From Draba incana (lineage: Eukaryota; Streptophyta; Magnoliopsida; Brassicales; Brassicaceae), in NCBI GenBank assembly GCA_963576765.1, contig OY755214.1, positions 9,980,730 through 10,044,729 of the forward strand: a DNA stretch of 64,000 nt, read 5' to 3'. Position numbers and translations under genes: made by a program. Numbering within the stretch: the stretch's first letter is position 1; the number at the start of each line of letters is the position of its first letter. Shown here one piece after another: positions 48,447 through 57,970 of this stretch. A model generated the notes under the pieces. It had not been told where the DNA came from and did not search any database. It saw nothing but the letters and a program-made list of their open reading frames with translations.

Positions 48447-51400
48447 TTAGGCGTTAGGTGGCTCAGCAAGAGGGATCTCAGCACCCTCTGCTATGGTGGT
48501 ATCAGCGAGGTAAGGCTTCAGGCGCTGACCATTGACGACGAACTCATTCCCAGTTGGATCCAATAACACCACTGCTCCGTAAGATCTCACCTCTTTGATG
48601 GTGAAAGGTCCAGACCACCTCGAACGGAGCTTTCCAGGGAACAATTTCAAGCGAGAGTTGAACAGCAGAACCTGGTCATTCGGAGCGAAGTCCCTGGAGA
48701 TGATTCGCTTGTCATGGTATGCCTTGGTCCGTTCATTGTAGATTCTAGAATTCTCATAGGCCATGTGCCTTATCTCTTCCAACTCGTGCAGCTGGATGGT
48801 TCTCCGTTCAGAGGCTGACTTGATGTCATAGTTCAGCTGCTTGATCGCCCACGCCGCCTTGTATTCCAACTCCACTGGGAGATGGCAAGCCTTGCCATAC
48901 ACCAAATGGAATGGAGTGGTTCCCAGCGGTGTCTTGTACGCAGTGCGATAAGCCCATAGAGCATCATCAAGCTTCATCGACCAATCCTTCCTAGTCGTGT
49001 TCACCGTCTTCTGCAAAATGCTCTTGATCTCTCTGTTGGAAATCTCCACTTGGGCACTCGTCTGTGGATGATAAGGTGTCGCGACCTTGTGTCTAACTCC
49101 ATTTTTACTCAAAAGATTTGCAAGCACCTTATTGATGAAGTGAGAGCCTCCATTGCTGATCACTACTCGCGGAACACCAAATCTTGGGAAGATGATTGAC
49201 TTGAACATCTTCAGGACCACCCTGGCGTCATTTGTTGGGGAAGCCAGCGCCTCAACCCACTTTGATACGTAATCTACAGCCACCAAGATATACTTGTTCC
49301 CATATGAAGAAGGAAATGGTCCCATGAAGTCAATTCCCCATACATCGAACACTTCCACTTCCAAGATGAAATTCTGAGGCATTTCGTTCCGTTTGCTAAT
49401 GTTTCCCTGTCTCTGGCATGAATCACACTTAGAAACAAACTCATTAGTGTCTTTAAATAGGGTAGACCACCAAAAGCCTGCCTGCAATACCTTCGAAACA
49501 GTTTTAAAAGTTGCAAAGAGTCCTGCATAACTGGAACTGTGACATTGAAAGAGTATACCTGGAATTTTCTGCTCTGAAACGCACCTCCGAAAGATACCAT
49601 CTGAGAACTGCTTGTAGAGGTACGGTTCGTCCCAGAAGTATCTCCTCACATCTCTGAGGAACTTCTTCTTCTTGTACTTGATGAAGTCTTTCGGTTCTTG
49701 TCCCACAGCCAAGTAATTGGCATAATCGGCAAACCAGGGTCTCTCAGGGGGGCGTGTGGACTGAATGGCAGCAGCAAACTCATATGAAGTCCCAATGCTA
49801 ACCGAATAAACTTGTTCCTTAGGGAGTCCAGCATCGAATGGGACTTGCTCTTCAATTCGCAGTCTAGATAAATGATCTGCTACTCCATTCTCAATTCCCT
49901 TCTTGTCGCGAATTTCTAGATCATACTCTTGCAGCAAGAGAATCCAGCGAAGTAGTCTTGGCTTAGCATCTTTCTTGGTAAGGAGATACCTCAGAGCAGC
50001 GTGATCCGTGTGAACTACTACCTTAGAACCCACCAAGTATGACTTGAACTTCTCGAAAGCAAACACAATAGCAAGTAGCTCCTTCTCAGTAGTGGCATAC
50101 ATGCATTGTGCGTCGTCAAGGGTCCTGCTAGCGTAGTAAATCACGTGTAGCTTCTTGTCCTTTCGCTGTCCCAAAACAGCTCCCACGGCATAATCGCTTG
50201 CATCAGTCATGATCTCAAAGGGAAGATCCCAATCAGGCGGTTGGACAATTAGTGCAGTCATAAGAGCTCCTTTGATGGTGTGGAAAGCCTCAAGACAAGG
50301 ACCATCGAAGTCAAATTTCACGTCCTTGCAGAGCAGCCGAGTCAAAGGTCTTGCTATCTTGGAAAAATCCTTGATAAACCGCCTGTAGAACCCGGCATGT
50401 CCAAGAAAACTGCGCACTCCTTTAACTGAGTTGGGTGGCTGCAGACTAGCCATGACCTCTATTTTTGCCTTATCCACCTCAATCCCATTCTCAGAAATCT
50501 TGTGTCCCAGTACTATCCCATTTCTGACCATAAAATGGCATTTCTCCCAATTGAGCACTAAATGTTTCTCCTCGCATCGCTGCAAAACTCTGCATAGACT
50601 CGCCAAACAAACAGAAAAAGATGAGCCATAAACTGAAAAATCGTCCATAAATACCTCCATGATGTCTTCAATGAGGTCAGTGAAGATGGACATCATGCAT
50701 CTCTGGAACGTGGCTGAGGCATTACACAAGCCAAATGGCATTCTGCGATATGCATAAGTGCCATATGGACATGTGAATGTTGTCTTTTCCTGATCATCTG
50801 GGTGGATGAGAATCTGGAAAAAGCCTGAATACCCATCTAAGAAACAATAATAAGGGTGATTAGCAAGTCTTTCAAGCATTTGATCAATAAAAGGCAACGA
50901 GAAATGATCTTTCCTAGTTGCAGCATTCAACTTTCTGTAATCAATGCACATTCTATGGCCAGTTACGGTTCTAGTGGGAATCAATTCATTCCTATCATTT
51001 TTCACTACAGTAACTCCACCTTTCTTAGGAACTACATGCACAGGACTAACCCAGGTACTATCAGAAATATCATATATGATTCCAGCTTCTAACAATTTCA
51101 TTATCTCTTTCTTAACAACATCTTTTAGATTCGGGTTTAACCTCCTCTGATGTTCTATAGAAGCCTTGGATTCATCTTCTAAATGGATTCTATGCATGCA
51201 CAAGTTAGGTGAAATTCCAGTAATGTCATCAATTGAATATCCTAATGCCTTACGATATTTTCTAAGTTCACACAACAGCAAAGCAGTTTCAGCATTATTC
51301 AATTCAGCATTGATGATGACAGGATATGTAGAGTTTGGGCCAAGAAAAGCGTACCTCAACCCAGCTGGGAGGGTTTTAAGTTCCACCTTAGGAGCTTTCA

Positions 51401-51563
51401 GCTCGCTCCATGGATTATCAGTGTGAGTGGTGGACTTACCTGGGGGGTTTGGAGTCTCTGATGGCTCTGGCATGTCTGCTTTGATGTCTAGAGAAGCCAC
51501 CAACTTTGTAAATGTGGCGCTTTGGTCCAGCTTCTTCACAAGCTTATTAGCCTCATCATTCAA
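48447..51563 (-). pseudogene. Athila pol: reverse transcriptase, RNase H and integrase, long ORF with dead integrase
   Basis: 1038 residues open. RT at about 150-345: HRMCIDYRKLN, CFLDGYSGFFQI and the catalytic FMDD box at 305-308. RNase H at about 447-565: MTDASDYAVGAVLG, TTEKELLAIVFAFEK, HTDHAALRYL. The integrase zinc finger has CHSSSYAGLF at 674-683, where the second His is Leu, then CDSC at 713-716. The integrase core has D745 (WGIDFMGPF), then ISNGGSHF at 802-809 where the family has ISDGG, so the second catalytic Asp is Asn804, then E840 (AQVEISNREIK). The 804-840 spacing is the DD35E spacing, so the alignment is secure. RT and RNase H look intact, integrase does not. The frame is shifted relative to the protease at about 51560. 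The C-terminus holds a chromodomain-free GPY-like end (KLRSRWSGPFTIKEV). Confidence 0.92.
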
Positions 51564-52895
51564 AATCCATCCTCCGTCTTGGCTTTGGTTAAAGCAATCT
51601 CCAGTGGATCATCTATCAAGATCTCCTCCGTAGCTTGGTCGGCGATGTCTTCTGGATCATTGATGGAAAAGGCTTGACCATTTATCATGGGTCTCTTCAG
51701 CAGCTTATCCATCTCAAATTGCATTTCAATGTCTCCCAGTTGGAGATTAATGCGTCCTCGCTTGACATCTATCATTGCACCAGCTGTGCAAAGAAATGGC
51801 CTTCCAAGAATGAGAGGATATCTTGGCTCCTCGTCCAGTTCCAGCACCACAATTGCATGGACAAAAACATCGCCAATTTTCAGTTGTAAGTCTTCTAAAA
51901 CACCTACAGGAAGTTTAACAGAACGATCAACAAAGATTAAGGAGATTTTAGTCGGACTAAAGTCCTTAAAACCCAGTTGTTTGGCGACAGAATACGGCAT
52001 GAGATTGACGCTTGAGCCCAAGTCGCATAGGGAGCAGGCAAAGATGGTAGAGTTGATCTGAACTGACAACACAAAACGACCCGGATCTCCAAGCTTCTTG
52101 ATTGTCTTGTTCTGCAACACCGCGCTGCACTCCTTAGTTACTCTGACATAATCCTCTTCATCGGTTACATTTGATGTCAAGATCTTCTTGAAGTAACGCT
52201 TAAGCGAAGGGCACAGATGGATTGCGTCCACTAAAAGGATCTTTACCGTTAAATCCTTAACCATCTCTCTGCACTTTGACATTTGATGTCAAGATCTTCT
52301 TGAAGTAACGCTTAAGCGAAGGGCACAGATGGATTGCGTCCACTAAAAGGATCTTTACCGTTAAATCCTTAACCATCTCTCTGCACTTTGCATCTTCCAG
52401 GTTTTTCTGAGACCTCTTAGGTTGAACCAGATAAGGAGCCTTGGGAACAAACGAGCTTTCCGGTGCACTGTTGACCGGACCGACCGGTCTGGTAAGAGGA
52501 CCGGTCGGTCCCTGAGTACGATCGTCCAGACCGACCGGTCTGATAGGGGGACCGGTCGGTCCATCGTCCAGTGGACCTTTCGACGCGTCTGAATCTCCTG
52601 CAGAAACTGTCCTTCCCTTCACTGCTCTGGGGACTGGCTCAAGAACCTTACCACTCCTAGTAGTGATAGCTTCAACGTCCATTTCAGAGATGGCATGACA
52701 ATCTCTCTTAGGATTTTGCTCCCCTTTTGCTGAAAGGGTCCCTTGCTGCCTCTTAACAACTTCTGCATTCTGAGCTACCTGAGTATCAAGCATCTTCAGG
52801 TGAGTTTGCACAGCATCTAGACGCCCATAAATGTTGGTAACATCCGTGGAAACCTTCTGCTGATTAGCTAACATGAGCTGCATCATGGCTTTCAA
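51560..52895 (-). pseudogene. Athila gag C-terminal linker and aspartic protease, frameshifted by a duplication
   Basis: The protease part (51560-52282) holds CDLGSSVNLMPYSVAKQLGF (active-site D-x-G-[AS]-S, the Athila variant of D-[ST]-G) and RYPLILGRPFLCTAGAMIDV (flap and ILGRPFL end). The linker (52257-52895) has MKAMMQLMLANQQ and ITTRSGKVLEP, typical of Athila gag-pro. The frames are separated by a 112-bp tandem duplication (52167-52278 and 52279-52390). The linker also contains two palindromic module pairs (52483-52560), read in frame as Gly/Pro/Thr/Arg-rich peptide (GPTGPPIRPVGLDD). Confidence 0.88.
52167..52390. repeat. 112-bp perfect tandem duplication in gag-pro
   Basis: Units 52167-52278 and 52279-52390 (both start ACATTTGATGTCAAGATC and end CTGCACTTTG) appear identical. 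112 is not a multiple of three, so the duplication shifts the frame; the peptide KDLTVKILLVDAIHLCPSL is encoded twice. Confidence 0.95.
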
Positions 52896-53306
52896 CTCGT
52901 CATTGGGGCTTGCAGCTGGAGGTGGAGGAGGAGGAGCTTGTTGTCTCGGTTGGAACTGATTCTGATTCTGGTATCCAGAGCCTGATCCTTGTCCATACTG
53001 CTTCTGATATCCTGCATTGTAGCCTGTATACCCCTGAGCCGGTGGAGCTGTTCCTGATGAACTGATGAAAGGTTTCTGAGCTGGGGCTGGAGCTTGCTGA
53101 GGGTAAACCTGATCCTGGGGGTTTGCAACATTGGTGCTCCTGTAGGAAAGGTTGGGATGGCTGCGGTAATTGCTGTTGAAACCTCTGTTTTACCCAGTCC
53201 CTTGACCATTCACATAGTTAACCTCCTGAGCATCATCTGAAACTAAGGCAGCATCCTCTGAATAACAGATCGCATCAGAAGCGTCTCCAACCAAGTTATT
53301 TCCCTG

Positions 53307-54338
53307 TTAGCTGGCCTGCATCAAATCCCTGAGTTTAGCAGCTGTCAGCTCTGCTATTTCTGATGCAGATGGTGCCTCAACACTGCAGACTCTCTTAGAC
53401 CGATCATACTCGGGACACTCATTGCTGGAGCTCTGAGCCATGTTCTCAATTAACCTGTATGCTCCTTCCAAGCTCTGAGTCCCGAACTCACCATTACTTG
53501 AAGCGTTGAGGCTGGTCTTGTAATCTCTGTTGACTCCATCGTAGAAGGTCCTGAGCATCTGGTTCTCTGTAAATCCATGGTGGGGACACTCTCTGCGGTA
53601 CTCCTTAAATCTGTCCCAGGCCTCAGCAAACGACTCTCCGCCTTTCTGCATGAAATTAGTGATTCTGCTCCTGAGCTGGGCTGTCTTGGTCTTTGTGTAG
53701 AAGTAGTCCAAGAAAGCAGCTCTAGCTTCTGTCCAACCATTCAGAGAGTTCGGAGGAAGTGATTTCAGCCACCTTAGAGCTTTATCAGCAAGGGAATGCT
53801 TGAACAGCTTGCATTTGAGGTAGTCAGATGGTACCCCATTAGCCTTGGTCGTCTCGCAGACCTCTTCAAAACTCTCTATGTGATCCATGGGGTTTTCAGA
53901 GGATAACCCATGGAAAACATGTCTCTCCACCAGATTGATCAGCTGCGCCTTAATCTCGAAATCGTTCCTCTGAATCTCAGGCACCCGAATAGCTGATCTA
54001 TTCTGATAGTACTGATGGACATTCTCCCCTTCTCCAATTCCTCTGTGTGGTGGAGCATTCTGTCCCTTTGGTGGCACCTGTTGTGCCAAGAGCCTAGCAA
54101 ACTCCTGCTGCATTTGCTGCATTTGCTGTTGAGCCGCGAGCGCTTGCGCAACATTTACAGCACGAATCTGCTCTATCTGGTCGAACAGAACTGTCTGAAG
54201 ATCATTGTTACCAGCTGGGTTTTCGTTCTCCATGGCTGATTGAAGATTCCTCTGAGCTCTGTTGGTCCTTTCAAGTCTTGCTAGTTCTTCGTTAGTGTAC
54301 GAAAGTAGAGGTTCAATGCGATTACTTCTCCTCTGCAT
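53307..54338 (-). pseudogene. Athila gag
   Basis: 343 residues open from MQRRSNRIEP. A Gln/Met-rich coiled coil lies at about 55-95. The retrotransposon gag domain (about 140-290) has HVFHGLSSENPMDHIESFEE, LRWLKSLPPNSLNGWTEARA and GESFAEAWDRFKEYRRECPH. An in-frame stop follows DLMQAS at about 53308; translation would otherwise continue through the Gln/Pro-rich stretch (52896-53306, e.g. YGQGSGYQNQNQF), which has at least one more stop near 53200. The leader between SUV2 copy 2 and the ATG is only about 60 bases and has no primer-binding site. Confidence 0.9.
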
Positions 54339-54401
54339 ACACCTGGAAACACAAGCAAAGACAAAAAAACAAAAAGAAAAACTAAATTAGAAAATACTTA
54401 G

Positions 54402-56342
54402 ATGGTCTTAAACACTTCCATGGAGACAAAACTGATCAAAGAAGAATCATCGTTATATGAAAGTAGATGTTAACAGTTCAGAAAAAGAAATGGTTTGAAT
54501 GCTTACGTTTCTCTCTCGGTAAAAGCATCAGTTCTCATCACGATTATGTTCATGATCGATACTGCTTCCAGCTTCACAGTCGCCTCAGTTCTTCTACTAG
54601 CAATTTCATTCATCAAATTAAACAGAGAATGCCAGTTTGCATCCCAACTTGGCTGAGGGTTATCAGTATCTCCGTGACTCTTCTTGCTGGCCTCATCACC
54701 TGTGTTATTGTCCCTGATAGAGAGCACTGGGAAATCAAATCAAAGGTCATAAGAACGCTATAAAGACTGCATTTCGTAAAAAGAGACCATAAAACCTATA
54801 GGGCATTTAAGAACTTGAAATAATAAGTGATCATGAAAAAACAAATCATTACATTTTTGGTTTTATGGTAAACGTAAGAATTTAGATCACCAGAAAGAGA
54901 GAGTAAGATACCTGGCTTCAAATCTCTTTTCATCACCAGATATATGTTCCAAGAGCACATGAAGTACATGGAGAGATCTATGTACAAGAACGACCTGCAG
55001 AACAGTTGGATGAATAGACTAACCAAAAAAGGGAGAAATGAAAAAGATCCATGAAGCTACAAATTGCAGATAAAGCCTTGAATCGAAATCAGACGTACAT
55101 TTTCCGCTTTACAAAGATCAAGTAGTGGTTCAACCAAGGACTTCAAACTAACAAACCCATAGCTCATCTGCAGAAGACATGGGCAGTTCAATTATATAGT
55201 ATGAACTATAGTCTATGTATCGACAATTATAACGTTTGAACTCAAAGCCATACCTTTGTTACAGCAGAGTACAAATTATGTACTTTTTCAGATTCTAATG
55301 CTTTAGAAGATTGTATAATCAACGAGGTTTTGGCTGCCGGTTTTTCTTTTTCCTGAGAAGGCGTAGTGGTTTTCATAAAGCTAAAGAGAATCTGGAGATC
55401 TGTTGAGCAAGCAAGTAGCAACTCTGAGATCAAATTTCTTCTCAGATCCTGATAGTTTGAAGTGAGCCATATATCTTGCAGTTTCTTTGAAAGGTCAGCA
55501 TGATTGGCAAGATCTGCCTGAACACCACTGGTCTTGAAGCCTGACTTATACCAAACCAAAAATAATGAATAATAAAACCAAAATTTTTTTTAATCCACAC
55601 AATAGGACTTCAAAATCTTCATACTCAAATATTATACATTCACATACTTCTTTTATCCTCCAACCCCGTTGTAGAGTCGATTTCTCCACCATTTACTGAA
55701 GTTCCAACATCTTGTTCCCTGTTTCACAAGACTTCTTCATTAGACCATCACTTGAGATTTGTAAATGAAAATGATTGAACCCTAACACACACAATATCCT
55801 ACAAGACTACTACATACTTAATGGCTATGTTAATTCAGAAACGAAATCAAGTCAATTTACTCACAAATTTGTTTTCTTAGAAGCATGAAGTGTAGCACAT
55901 TGCTCTTTACTTTCAGCATGAGAGTTTTTGGTCTGTGCTTCTTTGTTTTCCACCTTTCTAAGCTCAGAACATTCTTTTTCCTGAAACCATCAATGAAATT
56001 TTGAACATTTTTAAAGATTTCAATTTCAATGAAGTGAAAACTCAAAGATATGATCAAAACCTTATCCAACAACTGCTTCGAGACAAGTTCTAGCTCCTTC
56101 TGTATATCATAATACCACAAGAACAATATCAGAAAACTAGCAATATCATCCTAAATCACAGAAAAGCAAACCCTAACCTTAAGCCGATCGATTTCGAGAT
56201 CCTTTTCACTATCATACCGACGATTCGAAGAAATTGGCGAGTCCGGTCTAATAGCCACCGTAGAATTGGAGTAAACCGGGAAATTGGGAACGGTTACTCT
56301 TTGAGAGAGTATTCTCGGTGGAGAGTAACTTACGAAAGGATT
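54402..56342 (-). pseudogene. Second copy of the SUV2 middle exons
   Basis: Nearly base-for-base equal to 41394-43334 (offset 13008), from the exon with SYSPPRILSQRV down to the start of the VFKTIALLLRK exon, where it stops and joins the Athila gag leader. It lies in the same orientation and is preceded by the same LTR. At the acceptor of its last exon it has AG (minus CTTTGATCAG then TTTTGTCTCC), whereas the other copy has AT. No promoter or exon 1 directly attached except through the truncated LTR. Confidence 0.92.
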
Positions 56343-57450
56343 TCATACACAGAGTTTTAACCCTATATTCTACTGCAACTGCACAGCAAACGAAGTAGTT
56401 ATTTAGGGATCGAATCCTCGAGGACCAAATTCACTTACACAACTTATTATAGAAAATTGAATTAAACTAAGCAGGAAACAAGAGTTGATGGTGATGTTAA
56501 AAATAAAAGACAAGATTGCAAATGAAAACGGTTTTAATTCCGATTAATAAAAACGCTAGGCTTTAGAGAATCTCAGGAAATCACTTTAACAAACCAGACA
56601 ACTATTCAGATTCAGATATGCATGCATCTAGAACTCAAAACACAGTTTATAAATTATTCCACTTTCATGATAATAATTACTATCCCTAGAGATCCAAGAA
56701 CCTATACTTTCGCATGGTCTCGGCTATCCTAGGCAAGCAGTACAGTTCATGTTTTGATTTGTTCACAATCAGTTTCTAATTCACTTTCGAGACTAGAACC
56801 TAATTGTTCATCAACAGTAGTTCCAGTGATTCACAGGCTTTTGGAATGTAAATCAACTTAAGATCTAGGATTAAGTGATCAGTTCAATCCTAGCTTTATA
56901 CCTAACAGTGATGAAGATGATAAAGATTAAACAACCTATTTGTGTCTGATTTATTGTGTGAAATCCATCGAAACCCTAAAACCTAACTCAAGATCTACTC
57001 AGACATAATTGAAAGAAAAGCAATAGCAAAAGATGAAGAATGCATAATAATATAAAAGAAATCAATAGGGTTCAGAAATCTTCTCAGGAAAGTAGTAGAT
57101 CTCTTCTCCCTTGCTTACAATTGCGAAAAGCTCTCAAAAGTCTCAGTAAAAACGTGCTAGAAAAAGAGATGTTCTTTTCAGTCTAAAAGAAATAGGGTTT
57201 TTATATGATAAAACGCAGAAAAAGGAAAATCCCATAAAATCAGGGAAACAGACCGGTCGGTCCGTTTGATGGACCGATCGGTCCTCTTCAGAATCAGGTT
57301 TCTTCGTCTCGCCTGGACCGGTCGGTCTGATGGTGGACCGGTCGGTCTGAGTTGTCCAGTGGGTAGACCGACCGAGCAGACCGGTCGGTCCATGAATCGT
57401 TTGATCGGTCTCGGTCTTCACGTGCAAAAAGGGACCGGTCGGTCGGTCCA

Positions 57451-57638
57451 GGATCACGAATTGGAAGTTTTCTCCGTTGTCCTGCAAATTGTAACTGTAC
57501 GGCGTGAGGTGGAATCGCCGGCGCCGGAGCCGGTAAAGTCGCTCGAGCAGACGGAGGTAACTGAGAAGAGAGGTATATGGTTTCCTCGAGGTTTTCGATC
57601 ATCAACTGATCAAAAACTTGATCTTCTTCGTCATCCAT
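57451..57638 (-). pseudogene. SUV2: SUV2 exon 1, cut by the Athila element
   Basis: Opens MDDEEDQVFDQLMIENLEET, acidic as in ATRIP N-termini, and runs to KLPIRD, ending at GATCC where the element starts. Joined to TTTCGTAAG at 43329 the frame continues as LPIRDPFVSYSPPR (116 codons to the next donor), which supports the insertion point. A transcript from here would run into LTR sequence. Confidence 0.85.
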
Positions 57639-57970
57639 CGCTTTCTCTCTTTCTCTCTGGAAGCGAGTGACAAAAGAGTGGAGAAGAAACCACAATGACC
57701 CGACCCGACCCGATCTTTGTATATTTTTGTTTAGTCCTTTTAAACTTATTTTTGGCCCAATAGTTTTTTAATATTTTGAATATGTTATTTAGACACAAGG
57801 CCCTTTTAAGCTAAGATATTTATACATCAGCCCGATAAGTTTTCTTTTAAAATTAATTAGATTTATCTGATTAGCAAAAGAGAATCGAAGGGGAAGGGTT
57901 TTTAGGATTCTCGAAACTCGTTTCTTCTTCTTCTTCATCTTCGTCTGCTTCGACGAGGAATATATCCGCC
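57639..57970. promoter_or_regulatory. Shared divergent promoter of SUV2 and RPN9
   Basis: 332 bp between the two start codons. TTGGCCCAAT (57752-57761) contains the site-II/TCP word TGGGCC on the minus strand; AAGGCCCTTT and CAGCCCGAT follow. Site-II elements suit proteasome and DNA-repair genes expressed in dividing cells. Confidence 0.55.

Larger units (their letters stand above)
43335..57450 (-). mobile_element. Athila-type (Ty3/gypsy) retrotransposon inserted in SUV2 exon 1, rearranged
   Basis: Minus orientation. The 3' LTR is 43335-44625 (starts TGATATAATGAG on the minus strand, preceded by the purine tract GTCTGGGGGAGT). The interior (44626-54401) encodes gag, protease, RT-RNase H-integrase and an Athila env-like ORF. 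At the 5' side a truncated LTR (56343-57450, lacking about 180 bp of its start) is followed not by a primer-binding site but by a copy of SUV2 (54402-56342), which joins the gag leader directly. The host flanks read GATCC (57451-57455, end of exon 1) and AATCC (43330-43334), a 5-bp target duplication with one mismatch; joined at this point, the SUV2 frame is restored across the site. Stops and frameshifts make it non-autonomous. Confidence 0.85.

Noticed and set aside
54402..57450. Reading the 3-kb direct repeats as very long LTRs that captured SUV2
   Set aside because: The LTR terminus and polypurine tract can be placed at 44625, and one SUV2 copy is continuous with the native 3' exons, so the SUV2 part is flank, not LTR.
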